Shown here in pieces: positions 1 through 8,088 of a stretch of 64,000 nucleotides of DNA. Location of the stretch: the NCBI RefSeq assembly GCF_003143995.1, contig NZ_QFWG01000002.1, positions 248,001 to 312,000 on the forward strand, in the 5' to 3' direction. The position numbers were made by a program, and so were the translations under genes. The notes under the pieces were generated by a model, which was not told where the DNA came from, did no database searches, and saw nothing but the letters and a program-made list of their open reading frames with translations. The stretch's first letter is position 1. Every line of letters begins with the position of its first letter. Source of the DNA: Pseudoglutamicibacter cumminsii (lineage in GTDB: Bacteria; Actinomycetota; Actinomycetes; Actinomycetales; Micrococcaceae).

Positions 1-542
1 GCGACCAGAACCGAGCCGGCTGGAAGGGTTTCAACAAACCGGTCATAGAATCCGCCGCCTTGCCCGAGCCGTAGCCCGGCCCCATCCACGGCCAGCGCCG
101 GCAATACGACCACCATCGGATGCGTCGGCAGTTCAAGCTCTTCGCCGCCAACCGGCTCAGGAACCGGCGCGACTGATCCGGTGGTCATTTCAAGATCAGG
201 ATGCCACCGGACCCAACTCATGCACGCATCAGGCAAGCTCCGCGGAACCGCAACGCGCAGACCCGCGTCGTGCAGGGACCGCATCGCAAGCGCAACATCG
301 GGTTCGGTATCTGCCGCGCAATATGCGAGCACAACTGGAACAGCACCTTCTGGCGTTACTTGCCGCGCCACTCGGATGACCTCAGCGGAGCGGCACGCGA
401 AACCTTCAGCGGCAGCCTTTCGCGCATCGGCGCCACGTTGACGACGAACGGACCTGATGTGGGAACGCAGGGCCTTCTTCGCGATGCTTGAGACAATGGC
501 GTGCGGGCCGGCCTGAGGCAGATTGGCTGTGGTGTCTTCCAC
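1..542 (-). CDS. 5-formyltetrahydrofolate cyclo-ligase, C-terminus cut by window edge
   Basis: This enzyme converts 5-formyl-THF to 5,10-methenyl-THF with ATP in cytosolic folate metabolism. The reverse-strand reading shows the family signature G-Q-G-G-G-F-Y-D-R near the left edge, preceded by V-V-V-L-P-A-L-A-V-D. The N-terminus has the expected basic helix (K-K-A-L-R-S-H-I-R). I chose a GTG start at 542 because a GGAG sits seven bases upstream and the frame stays open from there. About 180 residues are visible and the family is usually 190-200, so only the last part of the C-terminus is missing. It is transcribed divergently from the membrane protein at 723. Confidence 0.85.
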   Translation of the reverse strand, partial: MEDTTANLPQAGPHAIVSSIAKKALRSHIRSVRRQRGADARKAAAEGFACRSAEVIRVARQVTPEGAVPVVLAYCAADTEPDVALAMRSLHDAGLRVAVPRSLPDACMSWVRWHPDLEMTTGSVAPVPEPVGGEELELPTHPMVVVLPALAVDGAGLRLGQGGGFYDRFVETLPAGSVLV

Positions 543-722
543 GGGAATGCTCCGAGAATGTCGATGAGGGATGGTTTGCAGGCAGTCTCACCAAATAAGA
601 GTTACATTGATGTAGTTTAGTGCCAACACACCGCGAAAACTCCCGTGATCTTGGGGTTTATGTCGTTAGCGTTATATAAGAAAACCGTTCAGACTTCCGT
701 TGATATCTACCAAGGAGGGCGC

Positions 723-1553
723 ATGACCGCCGACGCAAAGCGCTCGCAAGGACGCCTCAAAATCCGTTGGGGCCGGCTCAGTGTAGCCGCGATTGGTGCC
801 CTGGCTTTGGTGGGGGCGCCTGTTTTCTTGGTGCTTGCCGCTCTGACTCCGATGAGCTGGTGGTGGCCGCTGGCTAGCGTCCTGATCGCTTTTGGAACGC
901 TAGTTACGTTGCGTACGTGGGCTGTTCAGGAGCGTCGTCAGGAAGCCTGGAAGCGTGCGGCTGAAGAGGTTGCCGCGCAGCACGAGCAGGAAGCAGCTGA
1001 GACTGACGAACAGTCTGAGGTTGCGACCGATGCTTCGGAGGTCGCGGCCGAAACCGAAGCTTCTGATGAGCTGAACGACGCGCAGGAATCCGCAGAGACG
1101 GAGACCGCTGAACAGAATACTGAGCAGGCCGTTGCCGAGGCGGAAGCGGACGACGCCCCGTTCGATGTCGACGGCGGTGTCGACGGCGGCGCTGAGCCTG
1201 CAGCTACCGATGCGGAAACCACTGCGGAAGCTGAAACAGACGCCGATGCTCAGGCAGAAGCCGACGCAACGTCTGAGGCAGAAGCCGCGGAAGAGGCGTC
1301 GGGCTCTGAGGAAGCGAAGCGTGTTGCTGAGGCGACGAAGGCCGGTAAGGGCTGGGTTCCGAATAAGCTTCCGGCACCTGGTTACGCCTCCAAGGCTGAG
1401 GCTCGCCGCGAGAAGCCTGAGCCGTTCCAGGTTGAGGAGAAGAAACCTGAAGAGGTCACGTCGATCCGCAAGTCTGAGCGCGCACGTGCTGAGCGTGAAC
1501 GTCACCAGAACGCGTTGGATCTGGACGACATCATGAACCGTCGTCGGGCATAA
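723..1553 (+). CDS. Small membrane protein with acidic Ala/Glu-rich tail
   Basis: About 276 residues of unknown function. Two hydrophobic segments (about residues 19-40 and 47-65) are followed by a long low-complexity acidic Ala/Glu/Thr region (about 75-215). The C-terminus is basic and ends A-L-D-L-D-D-I-M-N-R-R-R-A. I chose ATG 723 because a strong AAGGAGG lies just upstream; an in-frame ATG at 645 has no such site. The layout suggests an inner-membrane anchor with a cytoplasmic, probably disordered, charged tail. A terminator follows. No enzymatic motif is visible, so no role is assigned. Confidence 0.75.
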   Translation: MTADAKRSQGRLKIRWGRLSVAAIGALALVGAPVFLVLAALTPMSWWWPLASVLIAFGTLVTLRTWAVQERRQEAWKRAAEEVAAQHEQEAAETDEQSEVATDASEVAAETEASDELNDAQESAETETAEQNTEQAVAEAEADDAPFDVDGGVDGGAEPAATDAETTAEAETDADAQAEADATSEAEAAEEASGSEEAKRVAEATKAGKGWVPNKLPAPGYASKAEARREKPEPFQVEEKKPEEVTSIRKSERARAERERHQNALDLDDIMNRRRA

Positions 1554-1600
1554 GCCACGTTAGTAGTCCCGATGCATGACACATCGGAGTAATCTTGGAG

Positions 1601-1634
1601 AGGCGTCGATCACGTTTGTGATCGACGCCTTTTC
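1601..1634 (+). terminator. Rho-independent terminator
   Basis: A perfect 13-bp stem (AGGCGTCGATCAC / GTGATCGACGCCT) around a GTTT loop is followed by a short T run. It lies after the gene ending at 1553 and only 20 bases before the alaA start. Confidence 0.85.
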
Positions 1635-1653
1635 AGCATGATTGGATAGAAGA

Positions 1654-2883
1654 ATGTCGGAGATCAAACAGTCAGCCAAGCTCAACAATGTTCTGTATGA
1701 CATCCGTGGGCCTGTGCTTAAGGAAGCGCAACGTATCGAAGAGCAGGGCAACCGTGTCCTGAAGCTGAACATCGGGAACCCCGCGCCGTTCGGTTTTGAG
1801 GCGCCCGATGCGGTGTTGGTTGACATGATCCGGAACCTTCCGCACGCGCAGGGGTATTCGGATTCGAAGGGCATTTTGTCTGCCCGCACTGCTGTCAGCC
1901 AGTACTACCAGACCAAGGGCATCCAGACCATCGGGGTCGATGACATCTACCTTGGCAACGGTGTTTCTGAGTTGATCCAGCTGAGCTTGAACGCGTTGCT
2001 GAACCAGGGCGATGAGGTTCTGATTCCTGCGCCGGACTATCCGCTGTGGACTGCCGCGACGTCGTTGTCGGGTGGTAAACCGGTTCACTACTTGTGTGTC
2101 GAGGAAGAGGGGTGGATGCCTGACCTCGAGGATATGGAAAGCAAGATCACGCCTCGCACTAAGGGCATCGTGGTGATCAACCCGAACAACCCGACTGGCG
2201 CGGTGTACCCGAAGCACGTGCTCGAGGGGATTTTGGAGCTTGCTCGTAAGCATGGGCTGGTGGTTTTCGCGGATGAGATTTACGAGAAGATCACGTATGA
2301 CGGCGCGCAGATGCACAACATGGCGGCGCTTTCGGACGATGTCTTGACGTTGTCTTTCTCTGGGTTGTCGAAGGCTTACCGCGTGTGTGGTTACCGGGCT
2401 GGCTGGATGGCGATTTCTGGCCCTAAGCACACCGCATCTGACTACATTGAGGGTATCGATCTGCTCGCGAACATGCGCTTGTGCGCTAACGTTCCCGCGC
2501 AGCACGCGATCCAGACGGCACTGGGCGGTTACCAGTCGATCAACGACTTGATTCTGCCGGGTGGGCGCTTGCTGGAGCAGCGTAACGTCGCGTATCACCG
2601 TTTGAACGCGATCCCTGGTGTTTCGGCGCAGCAGGCTGATGGTTCGCTTTACTTGTTCCCGCGCCTTGACCCTGAGGTGTACCCGATCAAGGACGACGAG
2701 CAGTTCGCGTTGGATCTTTTGCGTCAGCAGCGGATCCTCGTGACGCAGGGTACCGGCTTCAATTGGCCGAACCCCGATCACTTCCGGCTCGTGTTCTTGC
2801 CGGGCGTGGATCTGCTCAATGAAGCGCTGGACCGCATCGAGGAATACCTCGAGGGCCTGCGTGAGCGCGGTGTCCGTTACTGA
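1654..2883 (+). CDS. alaA: Alanine-synthesising aminotransferase AlaA
   Basis: A PLP-dependent class I/II aminotransferase of 409 residues. It interconverts pyruvate/glutamate with alanine/2-oxoglutarate. It resembles E. coli AlaA along its whole length: Y-D-I-R-G-P-V-L-K-E-A near the N-terminus, N-I-G-N-P-A-P-F-G-F, I-N-P-N-N-P-T-G-A-V-Y, and the PLP lysine in S-F-S-G-L-S-K-A-Y-R. The length also matches (E. coli about 405). ATG 1654 gives the family N-terminus M-S-E-I-K-Q-S; a TTG at 1642 is possible but less likely. Monocistronic, between a terminator and the convergent xseB. Confidence 0.9.
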   Translation: MSEIKQSAKLNNVLYDIRGPVLKEAQRIEEQGNRVLKLNIGNPAPFGFEAPDAVLVDMIRNLPHAQGYSDSKGILSARTAVSQYYQTKGIQTIGVDDIYLGNGVSELIQLSLNALLNQGDEVLIPAPDYPLWTAATSLSGGKPVHYLCVEEEGWMPDLEDMESKITPRTKGIVVINPNNPTGAVYPKHVLEGILELARKHGLVVFADEIYEKITYDGAQMHNMAALSDDVLTLSFSGLSKAYRVCGYRAGWMAISGPKHTASDYIEGIDLLANMRLCANVPAQHAIQTALGGYQSINDLILPGGRLLEQRNVAYHRLNAIPGVSAQQADGSLYLFPRLDPEVYPIKDDEQFALDLLRQQRILVTQGTGFNWPNPDHFRLVFLPGVDLLNEALDRIEEYLEGLRERGVRY

Positions 2884-2890
2884 CTAGCCG

Positions 2891-2907
2891 GTAGCGCTAC
2901 TTGTTTT
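2891..2907. terminator. Short palindrome plus T run between convergent genes
   Basis: The perfect 10-bp palindrome GTAGCGCTAC is followed by TTGTTTT, between the 3' ends of alaA and xseB. It could end alaA transcription, but the stem is short and leaves little room for a loop. Confidence 0.3.
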
Positions 2908-3175
2908 AGGCGTGGGCCGTTCCGTCTTCGGATGGGGCGGCCGACGTTGGTGTTTCCTCGCGGCGTGCTTTCGCAGCGTCGAGTTTGGCTTGTGCGCCGT
3001 CGAGCCATGCCTGGCAGCGCTGGGCTAGCTGTTCGCCACGTTCCCACAGTTCGAGGGATTCTTCGAGGGTTGCGCCGCCGGCTTCGAGTCGCTGCACGAC
3101 GTTGATGAGTTCGGCGCGGGCCTGCTCGTAAGAGAGCGTGGATACGTCAGGGCGTTCGGTTGGGTTCTCAGTCAT
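2906..3175 (-). CDS. xseB: Exodeoxyribonuclease VII small subunit
   Basis: An 89-residue subunit of the nuclease that degrades single-stranded DNA from both ends. It shows the family core S-Y-E-Q-A-R-A-E-L followed by V-V-Q-R-L-E-A-G-G-A-T-L-E-E-S-L-E-L-W-E-R-G, which forms the helical hairpin that binds XseA. The length is normal for actinobacteria. It lies 68 bases downstream of xseA on the same strand, so the two are probably one operon. Confidence 0.93.
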   Translation of the reverse strand: MTENPTERPDVSTLSYEQARAELINVVQRLEAGGATLEESLELWERGEQLAQRCQAWLDGAQAKLDAAKARREETPTSAAPSEDGTAHA

Positions 3176-3243
3176 AGGGATTCCTTCGTGGGTTTCAGTT
3201 CAGACGGGCAGTTCAGGCGGGTTTCGGTTTAGAAGGGCTCGGC

Positions 3244-4578
3244 TTAGTTGCGTGCTCCGCGGGAGGTCAGCGTCAGTGTTCCGTCGCTGAGCCTTGCGGT
3301 GAGTTCGGTGTCTTCGGGTGCTTGGTCGGTGTTCATGATGACGCGTCCTGTTGTGCTGTCTTGGAGCACTGAGTAGCCGCGTTCAAGGGTTTTCTGTGGG
3401 GAGAGTGAGCGCACCCGGTCGAGGAGATGTGTGATCTCTTGGCGCGAGTGGGTCAGTGCACCGCGCGTTGATAGTTCAAGCCTGCCCTCCCACTGTGAGA
3501 GTTCGCTGCGGCGTTCCTCGACCATCCGTTCAGGGTTTTGTAGAACAGGCCGGGAGCGGCGGTCGGCGAGGTCTGTTCGGGCTCGGGTCAGCATCGTGTG
3601 TATTGCGGCGTCGATGCGGGCTAGCCCTTCGAGGATGGTTGCTTTCTCCACGGCGACGTCGGGGATGATGCGTTTCGCGGCGTCGGTGGGGGTTGAGGCG
3701 CGGAGGTCGGCCACATCGTCGAGGATGGGGCGGTCGTTCTCGTGACCGATCGCGGAGACGACGGGGGTTTGCGCGGCTGCGACGGCGCGGATGATGCGTT
3801 CGTCGCTGAAACCGAGGAGGTCTTCAAGGGAGCCGCCACCGCGGGCGATCACGATCACGTCGACTCGCGGGTCAGCGTCGAGGTCTTCGAGGGCCGCGAG
3901 GACCTCAGGTACGTTGCGTGTGCCTTGGACGGCGACGTGCCGGACTTCGAATTCAACTGCAGGCCAGCGCAACTCCGCGTTGCGGAGGACGTCCTTTTCC
4001 GCATCGGAATGTGCGCCTGTGATGAGGCCGATCCGTTGCGGGAGGAAGGGGATTGGCTTCTTGCGTTCGGGTGCGAAGAGGCCTTCCGCGGCTAGTGAGC
4101 GGCGGAGCTTTTCAAGCCGCAGCAGCAGCTCACCTTCGCCGACGGGTTTCATGTCGGTGACGTGCATCGAGAGGCGGCCGGTTTTGAGCCAGAAGTTGGG
4201 TTTGATGCGGGCTACGACGCGTTGCCCGACTTCGGGCCGGGTTTCGAGTGAGCCTGCGACGTTCCCCCAGATCGCAAGCGAGAGCGACGCTTCTTCTTCG
4301 AGGTCTCGCATGGTTGCGAAGACGGATCCGCGGCGGTGATTGACCTCAATGAGTTGGCCTTCGACCCACGTGTTGGAGACACGTTCGATGTGGCTTTTGA
4401 GGTTGTTCGCGAAGTAGCTGAGCGGCCACGGGTTTTCGTCGGTGGTTTCCGCGGCGGTGCTGGCGAGGGTTCGTTGCGGGTCGGGGGTAGGCACGGATGC
4501 GGCGTCTGGAAGCTGAAGCGACGCGTCGGTTGCGGCGGCCTCGCCAGGTGTTTGGGGCGCATCGGGTGTTTGAGTCAT
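3244..4578 (-). CDS. xseA: Exodeoxyribonuclease VII large subunit
   Basis: The 444-residue catalytic subunit of exonuclease VII. After about 55 poorly conserved residues comes the OB-fold (W-V-E-G-Q-L-I-E-V through V-A-R-I-K-P). The catalytic domain follows with L-I-T-G-A-H-S-D-A-E-K-D, V-I-V-I-A-R-G-G-G-S-L-E-D-L and S-A-I-G-H-E-N-D, then a C-terminal coiled region that receives XseB. A GGAAGGA ribosome site precedes the ATG. First gene of the xseA-xseB operon and divergent from the membrane protein at 4705. Confidence 0.95.
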   Translation of the reverse strand: MTQTPDAPQTPGEAAATDASLQLPDAASVPTPDPQRTLASTAAETTDENPWPLSYFANNLKSHIERVSNTWVEGQLIEVNHRRGSVFATMRDLEEEASLSLAIWGNVAGSLETRPEVGQRVVARIKPNFWLKTGRLSMHVTDMKPVGEGELLLRLEKLRRSLAAEGLFAPERKKPIPFLPQRIGLITGAHSDAEKDVLRNAELRWPAVEFEVRHVAVQGTRNVPEVLAALEDLDADPRVDVIVIARGGGSLEDLLGFSDERIIRAVAAAQTPVVSAIGHENDRPILDDVADLRASTPTDAAKRIIPDVAVEKATILEGLARIDAAIHTMLTRARTDLADRRSRPVLQNPERMVEERRSELSQWEGRLELSTRGALTHSRQEITHLLDRVRSLSPQKTLERGYSVLQDSTTGRVIMNTDQAPEDTELTARLSDGTLTLTSRGARN

Positions 4579-4704
4579 GCCCGTGTGTTTCCTTCCCGTT
4601 GTTGTTACACACCATTAGACCTGATGTCCATGGGGTTGGGGCAAGCTATGTGGATAGGATTGTGTTTGTCCACACCGTAGGGCCCTGAGATGGGATGTTG
4701 ATCT

Positions 4705-5604
4705 GTGCGTAATGTTTTGGCTGTTTTGTTGGCGGCTACCGCGGCGGTGTGTGGTGCGTTGGCGTGGTCGGGTTTCCGGGTGGATGGGTTTTTGGATCAC
4801 CCGGATGAGGTCAAGAAGCTGTATGGGCCGGTGATTGATGATCCGCAGGTGCGGGAGCGGCTCACGAAGAACGCGAATGACAAGCTGTTCCAGGGTATTC
4901 ATGTCGAGAATGCTCAGTTGGAGGGTCTGCTTGAGGAGCCGCTGGGCAAGGTGGTCGATGCGGTTTTGGATAGCCCTGAGGCGCATGCGGCGTGGTTGGA
5001 GACGTTGGATGAGTCTCGGGCTGCTTACGTTGAGCAGGTGCGGTCCGGGCAGGCTTCTGCCGGCGAGATCCCATTGGTTTTGGATCCTTTCGTGAAGCAA
5101 GTGAACGCGAAGGTTGATCAGGTTGTGGATCAGCTGGCGGAGCGGTTCCCGGCGTTGCGTTCCATGGTGCCGGCTTCGGGCGCCGTGTTCGGGGATGAGT
5201 GGCGTATGCGGTTCAGCATTGCGGAGCGGATCCCGATTTCTGCAGTGGGTGTGCCGATGTTGACGTCGCAGGTGAAGCAGTCGGCTCATTGGGAGGCGTA
5301 TGCCGTGGTTTCGGCAGCGGCTTTGGTTTTGGCGTTGCTGGTTGCGAAGCGCCGTGCGGTGGTGTTCATGGCGGCTGGGTTTGTGGCGGTTGCGATGGGC
5401 GCGCTGGTGATGGGGTTGACGGGGATGTTGGATACGTCGGCTCGCGTGGTTTCGGAGCCGTTGGCTCGCCCGTTTATTTTGGGGATTAAGGATGTTGCGG
5501 GTTCGGTTGGTTTGCCGGTGCTGATTGCTGGTGGGGTTTTGGTTGTGTTGGCTTTGGTTGGTTTGGGTATAGGCCGTGCTCGTAGGCGGCCGGTAGAATA
5601 CTGA
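4705..5604 (+). CDS. Membrane protein of unknown function upstream of ispH
   Basis: 299 residues starting at GTG. An N-terminal transmembrane segment (about 4-22) is followed by an external domain of about 170 residues and three C-terminal membrane helices (about 197-214, 219-241, 267-289). The topology suggests an extracytoplasmic domain held between membrane anchors. I recognise no catalytic motif. It ends three bases before the ispH start, and a promoter-like box inside its last codons may serve ispH. A longer antisense reading frame runs across this gene and ispH, but it is a composition artefact. Confidence 0.7.
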   Translation: MRNVLAVLLAATAAVCGALAWSGFRVDGFLDHPDEVKKLYGPVIDDPQVRERLTKNANDKLFQGIHVENAQLEGLLEEPLGKVVDAVLDSPEAHAAWLETLDESRAAYVEQVRSGQASAGEIPLVLDPFVKQVNAKVDQVVDQLAERFPALRSMVPASGAVFGDEWRMRFSIAERIPISAVGVPMLTSQVKQSAHWEAYAVVSAAALVLALLVAKRRAVVFMAAGFVAVAMGALVMGLTGMLDTSARVVSEPLARPFILGIKDVAGSVGLPVLIAGGVLVVLALVGLGIGRARRRPVEY

Positions 5605-5607
5605 AGT

Positions 5608-6693
5608 ATGTCGACTGCTGCTGTTTCTTTGGGTTTGCCTCCGGTTCCGCGTGTGCGTCGTTCTCGTGAAGAGGTTGAGGCTGCGGCTGAGGTTCGTGGG
5701 CCTAAGCGTGTGCTTTTGGCTGAGCCGCGTGGTTATTGCGCGGGTGTTGACCGTGCGGTGATCACGGTTGAGAAGGCTTTGGAGCATTTTGGTCCGCCGA
5801 TTTATGTGCGTAAGCAGATTGTGCATAACCGCCACGTTGTTGAGACGTTGGAGGAGCGCGGCGCGATTTTCGTGGAGGAGACCGATGAGGTGCCTGAGGG
5901 TGCCATGGTGATTTTCTCTGCGCATGGTGTTTCGCCGGCTGTGCATCAGGAGGCTGCGGAGAGGAATCTGCGCACGATTGATGCGACGTGCCCGTTGGTG
6001 ACGAAGGTTCACCGTGAGGCTGTGCGTTTCGCGAAGGCTGGTCAGGAGATTTTGCTGATTGGTCATGATGGTCACGAAGAGGTTGAGGGCACGTATGGTG
6101 AGGCCCCTGAAGTGACGACGGTGGTGAATGACGTTGAGGAGGCGCGCACGGTTCAGGTGAAGAATCCTGATTCGTTGCGTTGGTTGTCTCAGACGACGTT
6201 GTCGGTTGACGAGACGATGGAGATTGTTGAGGTTTTGCGGGAGCGTTTCCCGAATCTGCAGGATCCGCCGTCGGACGATATTTGTTATGCGACGACTAAC
6301 CGTCAGTCTGCGATTAAGGAGTTGGCGCCGCGCGCTGATTTGGTGATCGTGGTGGGTTCTACGAATTCGTCGAATTCGGTGCGGTTGGTTGAGGTTGCGT
6401 TGCAGTATGGCGCTAAGCGTGCGGAGTTGGTGGATTTCGCTCGTGAGGTGGATGAGTCCTGGTTTGAGGGCGTCGCCACGGTGGGTGTCTCTTCGGGCGC
6501 TTCTGTTCCTGATGTTTTGGTTCAGGAGGTTTTGGATCTTCTGGCTGAGTACGGTTATTCCGATGTTGAGCCGGTTGTGACGGCGGAGGAGGACATTCTG
6601 TTCTCGTTGCCTAAGGAGCTTCGCGCTAAGTTGCGTGAGGACGGCGATGATTCCCGTGTTCTGGGTGGCCGTGGAGCACGCCCGACCACGTAG
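5608..6693 (+). CDS. ispH: 4-hydroxy-3-methylbut-2-enyl diphosphate reductase
   Basis: The last enzyme of the MEP isoprenoid pathway, a 4Fe-4S protein making IPP and DMAPP from HMBPP; 361 residues. The three cluster cysteines are visible in [21 protein letters not shown] and [11 protein letters not shown]. Catalytic-site residues appear in V-H-N-R-H-V-V, S-A-H-G-V-S and the S-T-N-S-S-N-S motif. No Shine-Dalgarno is seen; TAGAAT (5594-5599) lies eight bases before the ATG, which fits a leaderless transcript. It is convergent with rmuC 22 bases away. Confidence 0.96.
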   Translation: MSTAAVSLGLPPVPRVRRSREEVEAAAEVRGPKRVLLAEPRGYCAGVDRAVITVEKALEHFGPPIYVRKQIVHNRHVVETLEERGAIFVEETDEVPEGAMVIFSAHGVSPAVHQEAAERNLRTIDATCPLVTKVHREAVRFAKAGQEILLIGHDGHEEVEGTYGEAPEVTTVVNDVEEARTVQVKNPDSLRWLSQTTLSVDETMEIVEVLRERFPNLQDPPSDDICYATTNRQSAIKELAPRADLVIVVGSTNSSNSVRLVEVALQYGAKRAELVDFAREVDESWFEGVATVGVSSGASVPDVLVQEVLDLLAEYGYSDVEPVVTAEEDILFSLPKELRAKLREDGDDSRVLGGRGARPTT

Positions 6694-6715
6694 TTTTTGA
6701 CACACGCCCAACCAC

Positions 6716-7927
6716 TTAGTCGTTGATGTGTGGCGCCGGGTTTGCGCTGGTGCCGAGGGCTGTAAGGTCCTGTTCGGCGTTGGATGCTCCGATGGCGGGA
6801 TCGAGTTCTTGGATACGGCGCAGGCTTGGGATGAGCCGGACGTTCATTGAGCTGAGGATCCGGTTGTAGCTTTCGACGCTGTGGTTGAGTGCTTTCCCGT
6901 GTTCGTTGAAGTGGCCGATGACCACTCCGATGCGCTGGTGCAGCGTTTTCGCTTCTTTATAGAGGGCGGTCGCGTTATCGGTGAGCTGGTGCTGACGCCA
7001 TGACACGGCGAGGCCCTTGAGGATGGCGAGCAACGTGTTGGGGGAGGCCAGTACAACGTTGTTCGCGAACGCGGTATCGAGTAGTTGCGGGCGTGCGTCA
7101 AGTGCGCGGGAGAGCATTGACTCTGCTGGCACGAAACACACGACGACGTCCGGGCTGCCGTCGAGCACGGTTTCGTAGGAGCGTTTGCTGAGTTCTTTGA
7201 TCCGGTCTTCGAGCACTTTCGCGGTGCTGAGTTCGTATTCACGTTGATCGGCGAATGATGCGGCGTCTGGGAACGGCGCTTTCGCGTCGACGGCGATGTT
7301 GCCGTTGCCTGGCAGGTGCACGACCATGTCGGGACGCCCACCGGGCGCTTCACCACTTGCCCGTACCGAGGCTTGCTCGGTGAAGTCGACGTAGCGGGCC
7401 ATCCCGGCCAGCTCGACGATGCGCCGCAGCTGGATTTCTCCCCAAGTTCCGCGTTTGGAGCTGTCTTTGAGCGCACCGGCTAGGGCCGTTGTGGTTGTGA
7501 GCAGTTTCTGGTCGTGCTCCATGAGGCTGCGCAACTGCTCTTGGAGGGTTGCATCGTGCCGGTTGCGTTGCTTCTCCATGCTGTTGACCGTGATCCCAAG
7601 TTCATGGAGCTTGGTCGTCATCGGCGCGAGCGTGCGCAGGATCTGGTTTTCGGTCTGCTCTTGCTCCGCCTTCTGCGCCTCGTATTCGGCTTGGGCACGT
7701 TCCAATACGTTCGCACGCCCGAGCGCACCCGCAGCTTCTTCCCGCGCGCGAGACTCCGCAGCACGCGCTTCATCGAGCCCGCGCTGTAACTGATTCACGC
7801 TCGCTTGCAAACGTTCCACCTCGCCCCGTTCCGCAGAGCCAGGTCCCCAACGCAACGCTGCGAACGCACCCAACACGAGCCCGATCAGCAGGGCGAAAAC
7901 TGCGACAAGTACAGACATAACCTCCAT
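6716..7927 (-). CDS. rmuC: DNA recombination protein RmuC
   Basis: 403 residues. RmuC proteins limit DNA inversions and carry a PD-(D/E)xK-like nuclease core. The N-terminus is a membrane anchor (about 3-25), then a long coiled coil (about 30-125) and the conserved domain with G-T-W-G-E-I-Q-L-R-R-I-V-E, R-P-D-M-V-V-H-L-P and V-D-A-K-A-P-F. The start is uncertain: ATG 7927 or the ATG nine bases downstream (M-S-V-L-V). Length and order of domains are normal. It reads towards ispH, and its promoter region abuts the terminator of the large surface-protein gene. Confidence 0.92.
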   Translation of the reverse strand: MEVMSVLVAVFALLIGLVLGAFAALRWGPGSAERGEVERLQASVNQLQRGLDEARAAESRAREEAAGALGRANVLERAQAEYEAQKAEQEQTENQILRTLAPMTTKLHELGITVNSMEKQRNRHDATLQEQLRSLMEHDQKLLTTTTALAGALKDSSKRGTWGEIQLRRIVELAGMARYVDFTEQASVRASGEAPGGRPDMVVHLPGNGNIAVDAKAPFPDAASFADQREYELSTAKVLEDRIKELSKRSYETVLDGSPDVVVCFVPAESMLSRALDARPQLLDTAFANNVVLASPNTLLAILKGLAVSWRQHQLTDNATALYKEAKTLHQRIGVVIGHFNEHGKALNHSVESYNRILSSMNVRLIPSLRRIQELDPAIGASNAEQDLTALGTSANPAPHIND

Positions 7928-8011
7928 GCATCGAGCTTCTCAGGACCCCCTGACAGTTTGAAACTGAGCAGAGCCTCAACCGTGAAAGACGCCCATAACA
8001 CCCCACAAAAC

Positions 8012-8046
8012 AGCGGTGGCTCCCTCCGCATGGAAGGAGCCACCGC
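8012..8046 (-). terminator. Terminator of the large surface-protein gene
   Basis: An 11-bp perfect stem GCGGTGGCTCC / GGAGCCACCGC (8013-8023 with 8036-8046) followed on the minus strand by TGTTTTG, 43 bases after the stop codon of the gene ending at 8089. Confidence 0.75.
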
Positions 8047-8088
8047 GTTGTTATCGGCTAACCCTGGCGGGCCGCCTATGTCGCAGGG

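Noticed and set aside
4615-6711. A 698-codon antisense frame over the membrane protein and ispH
   Set aside because: It lies opposite two well-supported genes, and its product is Arg/His/Asn-rich low complexity without domains.
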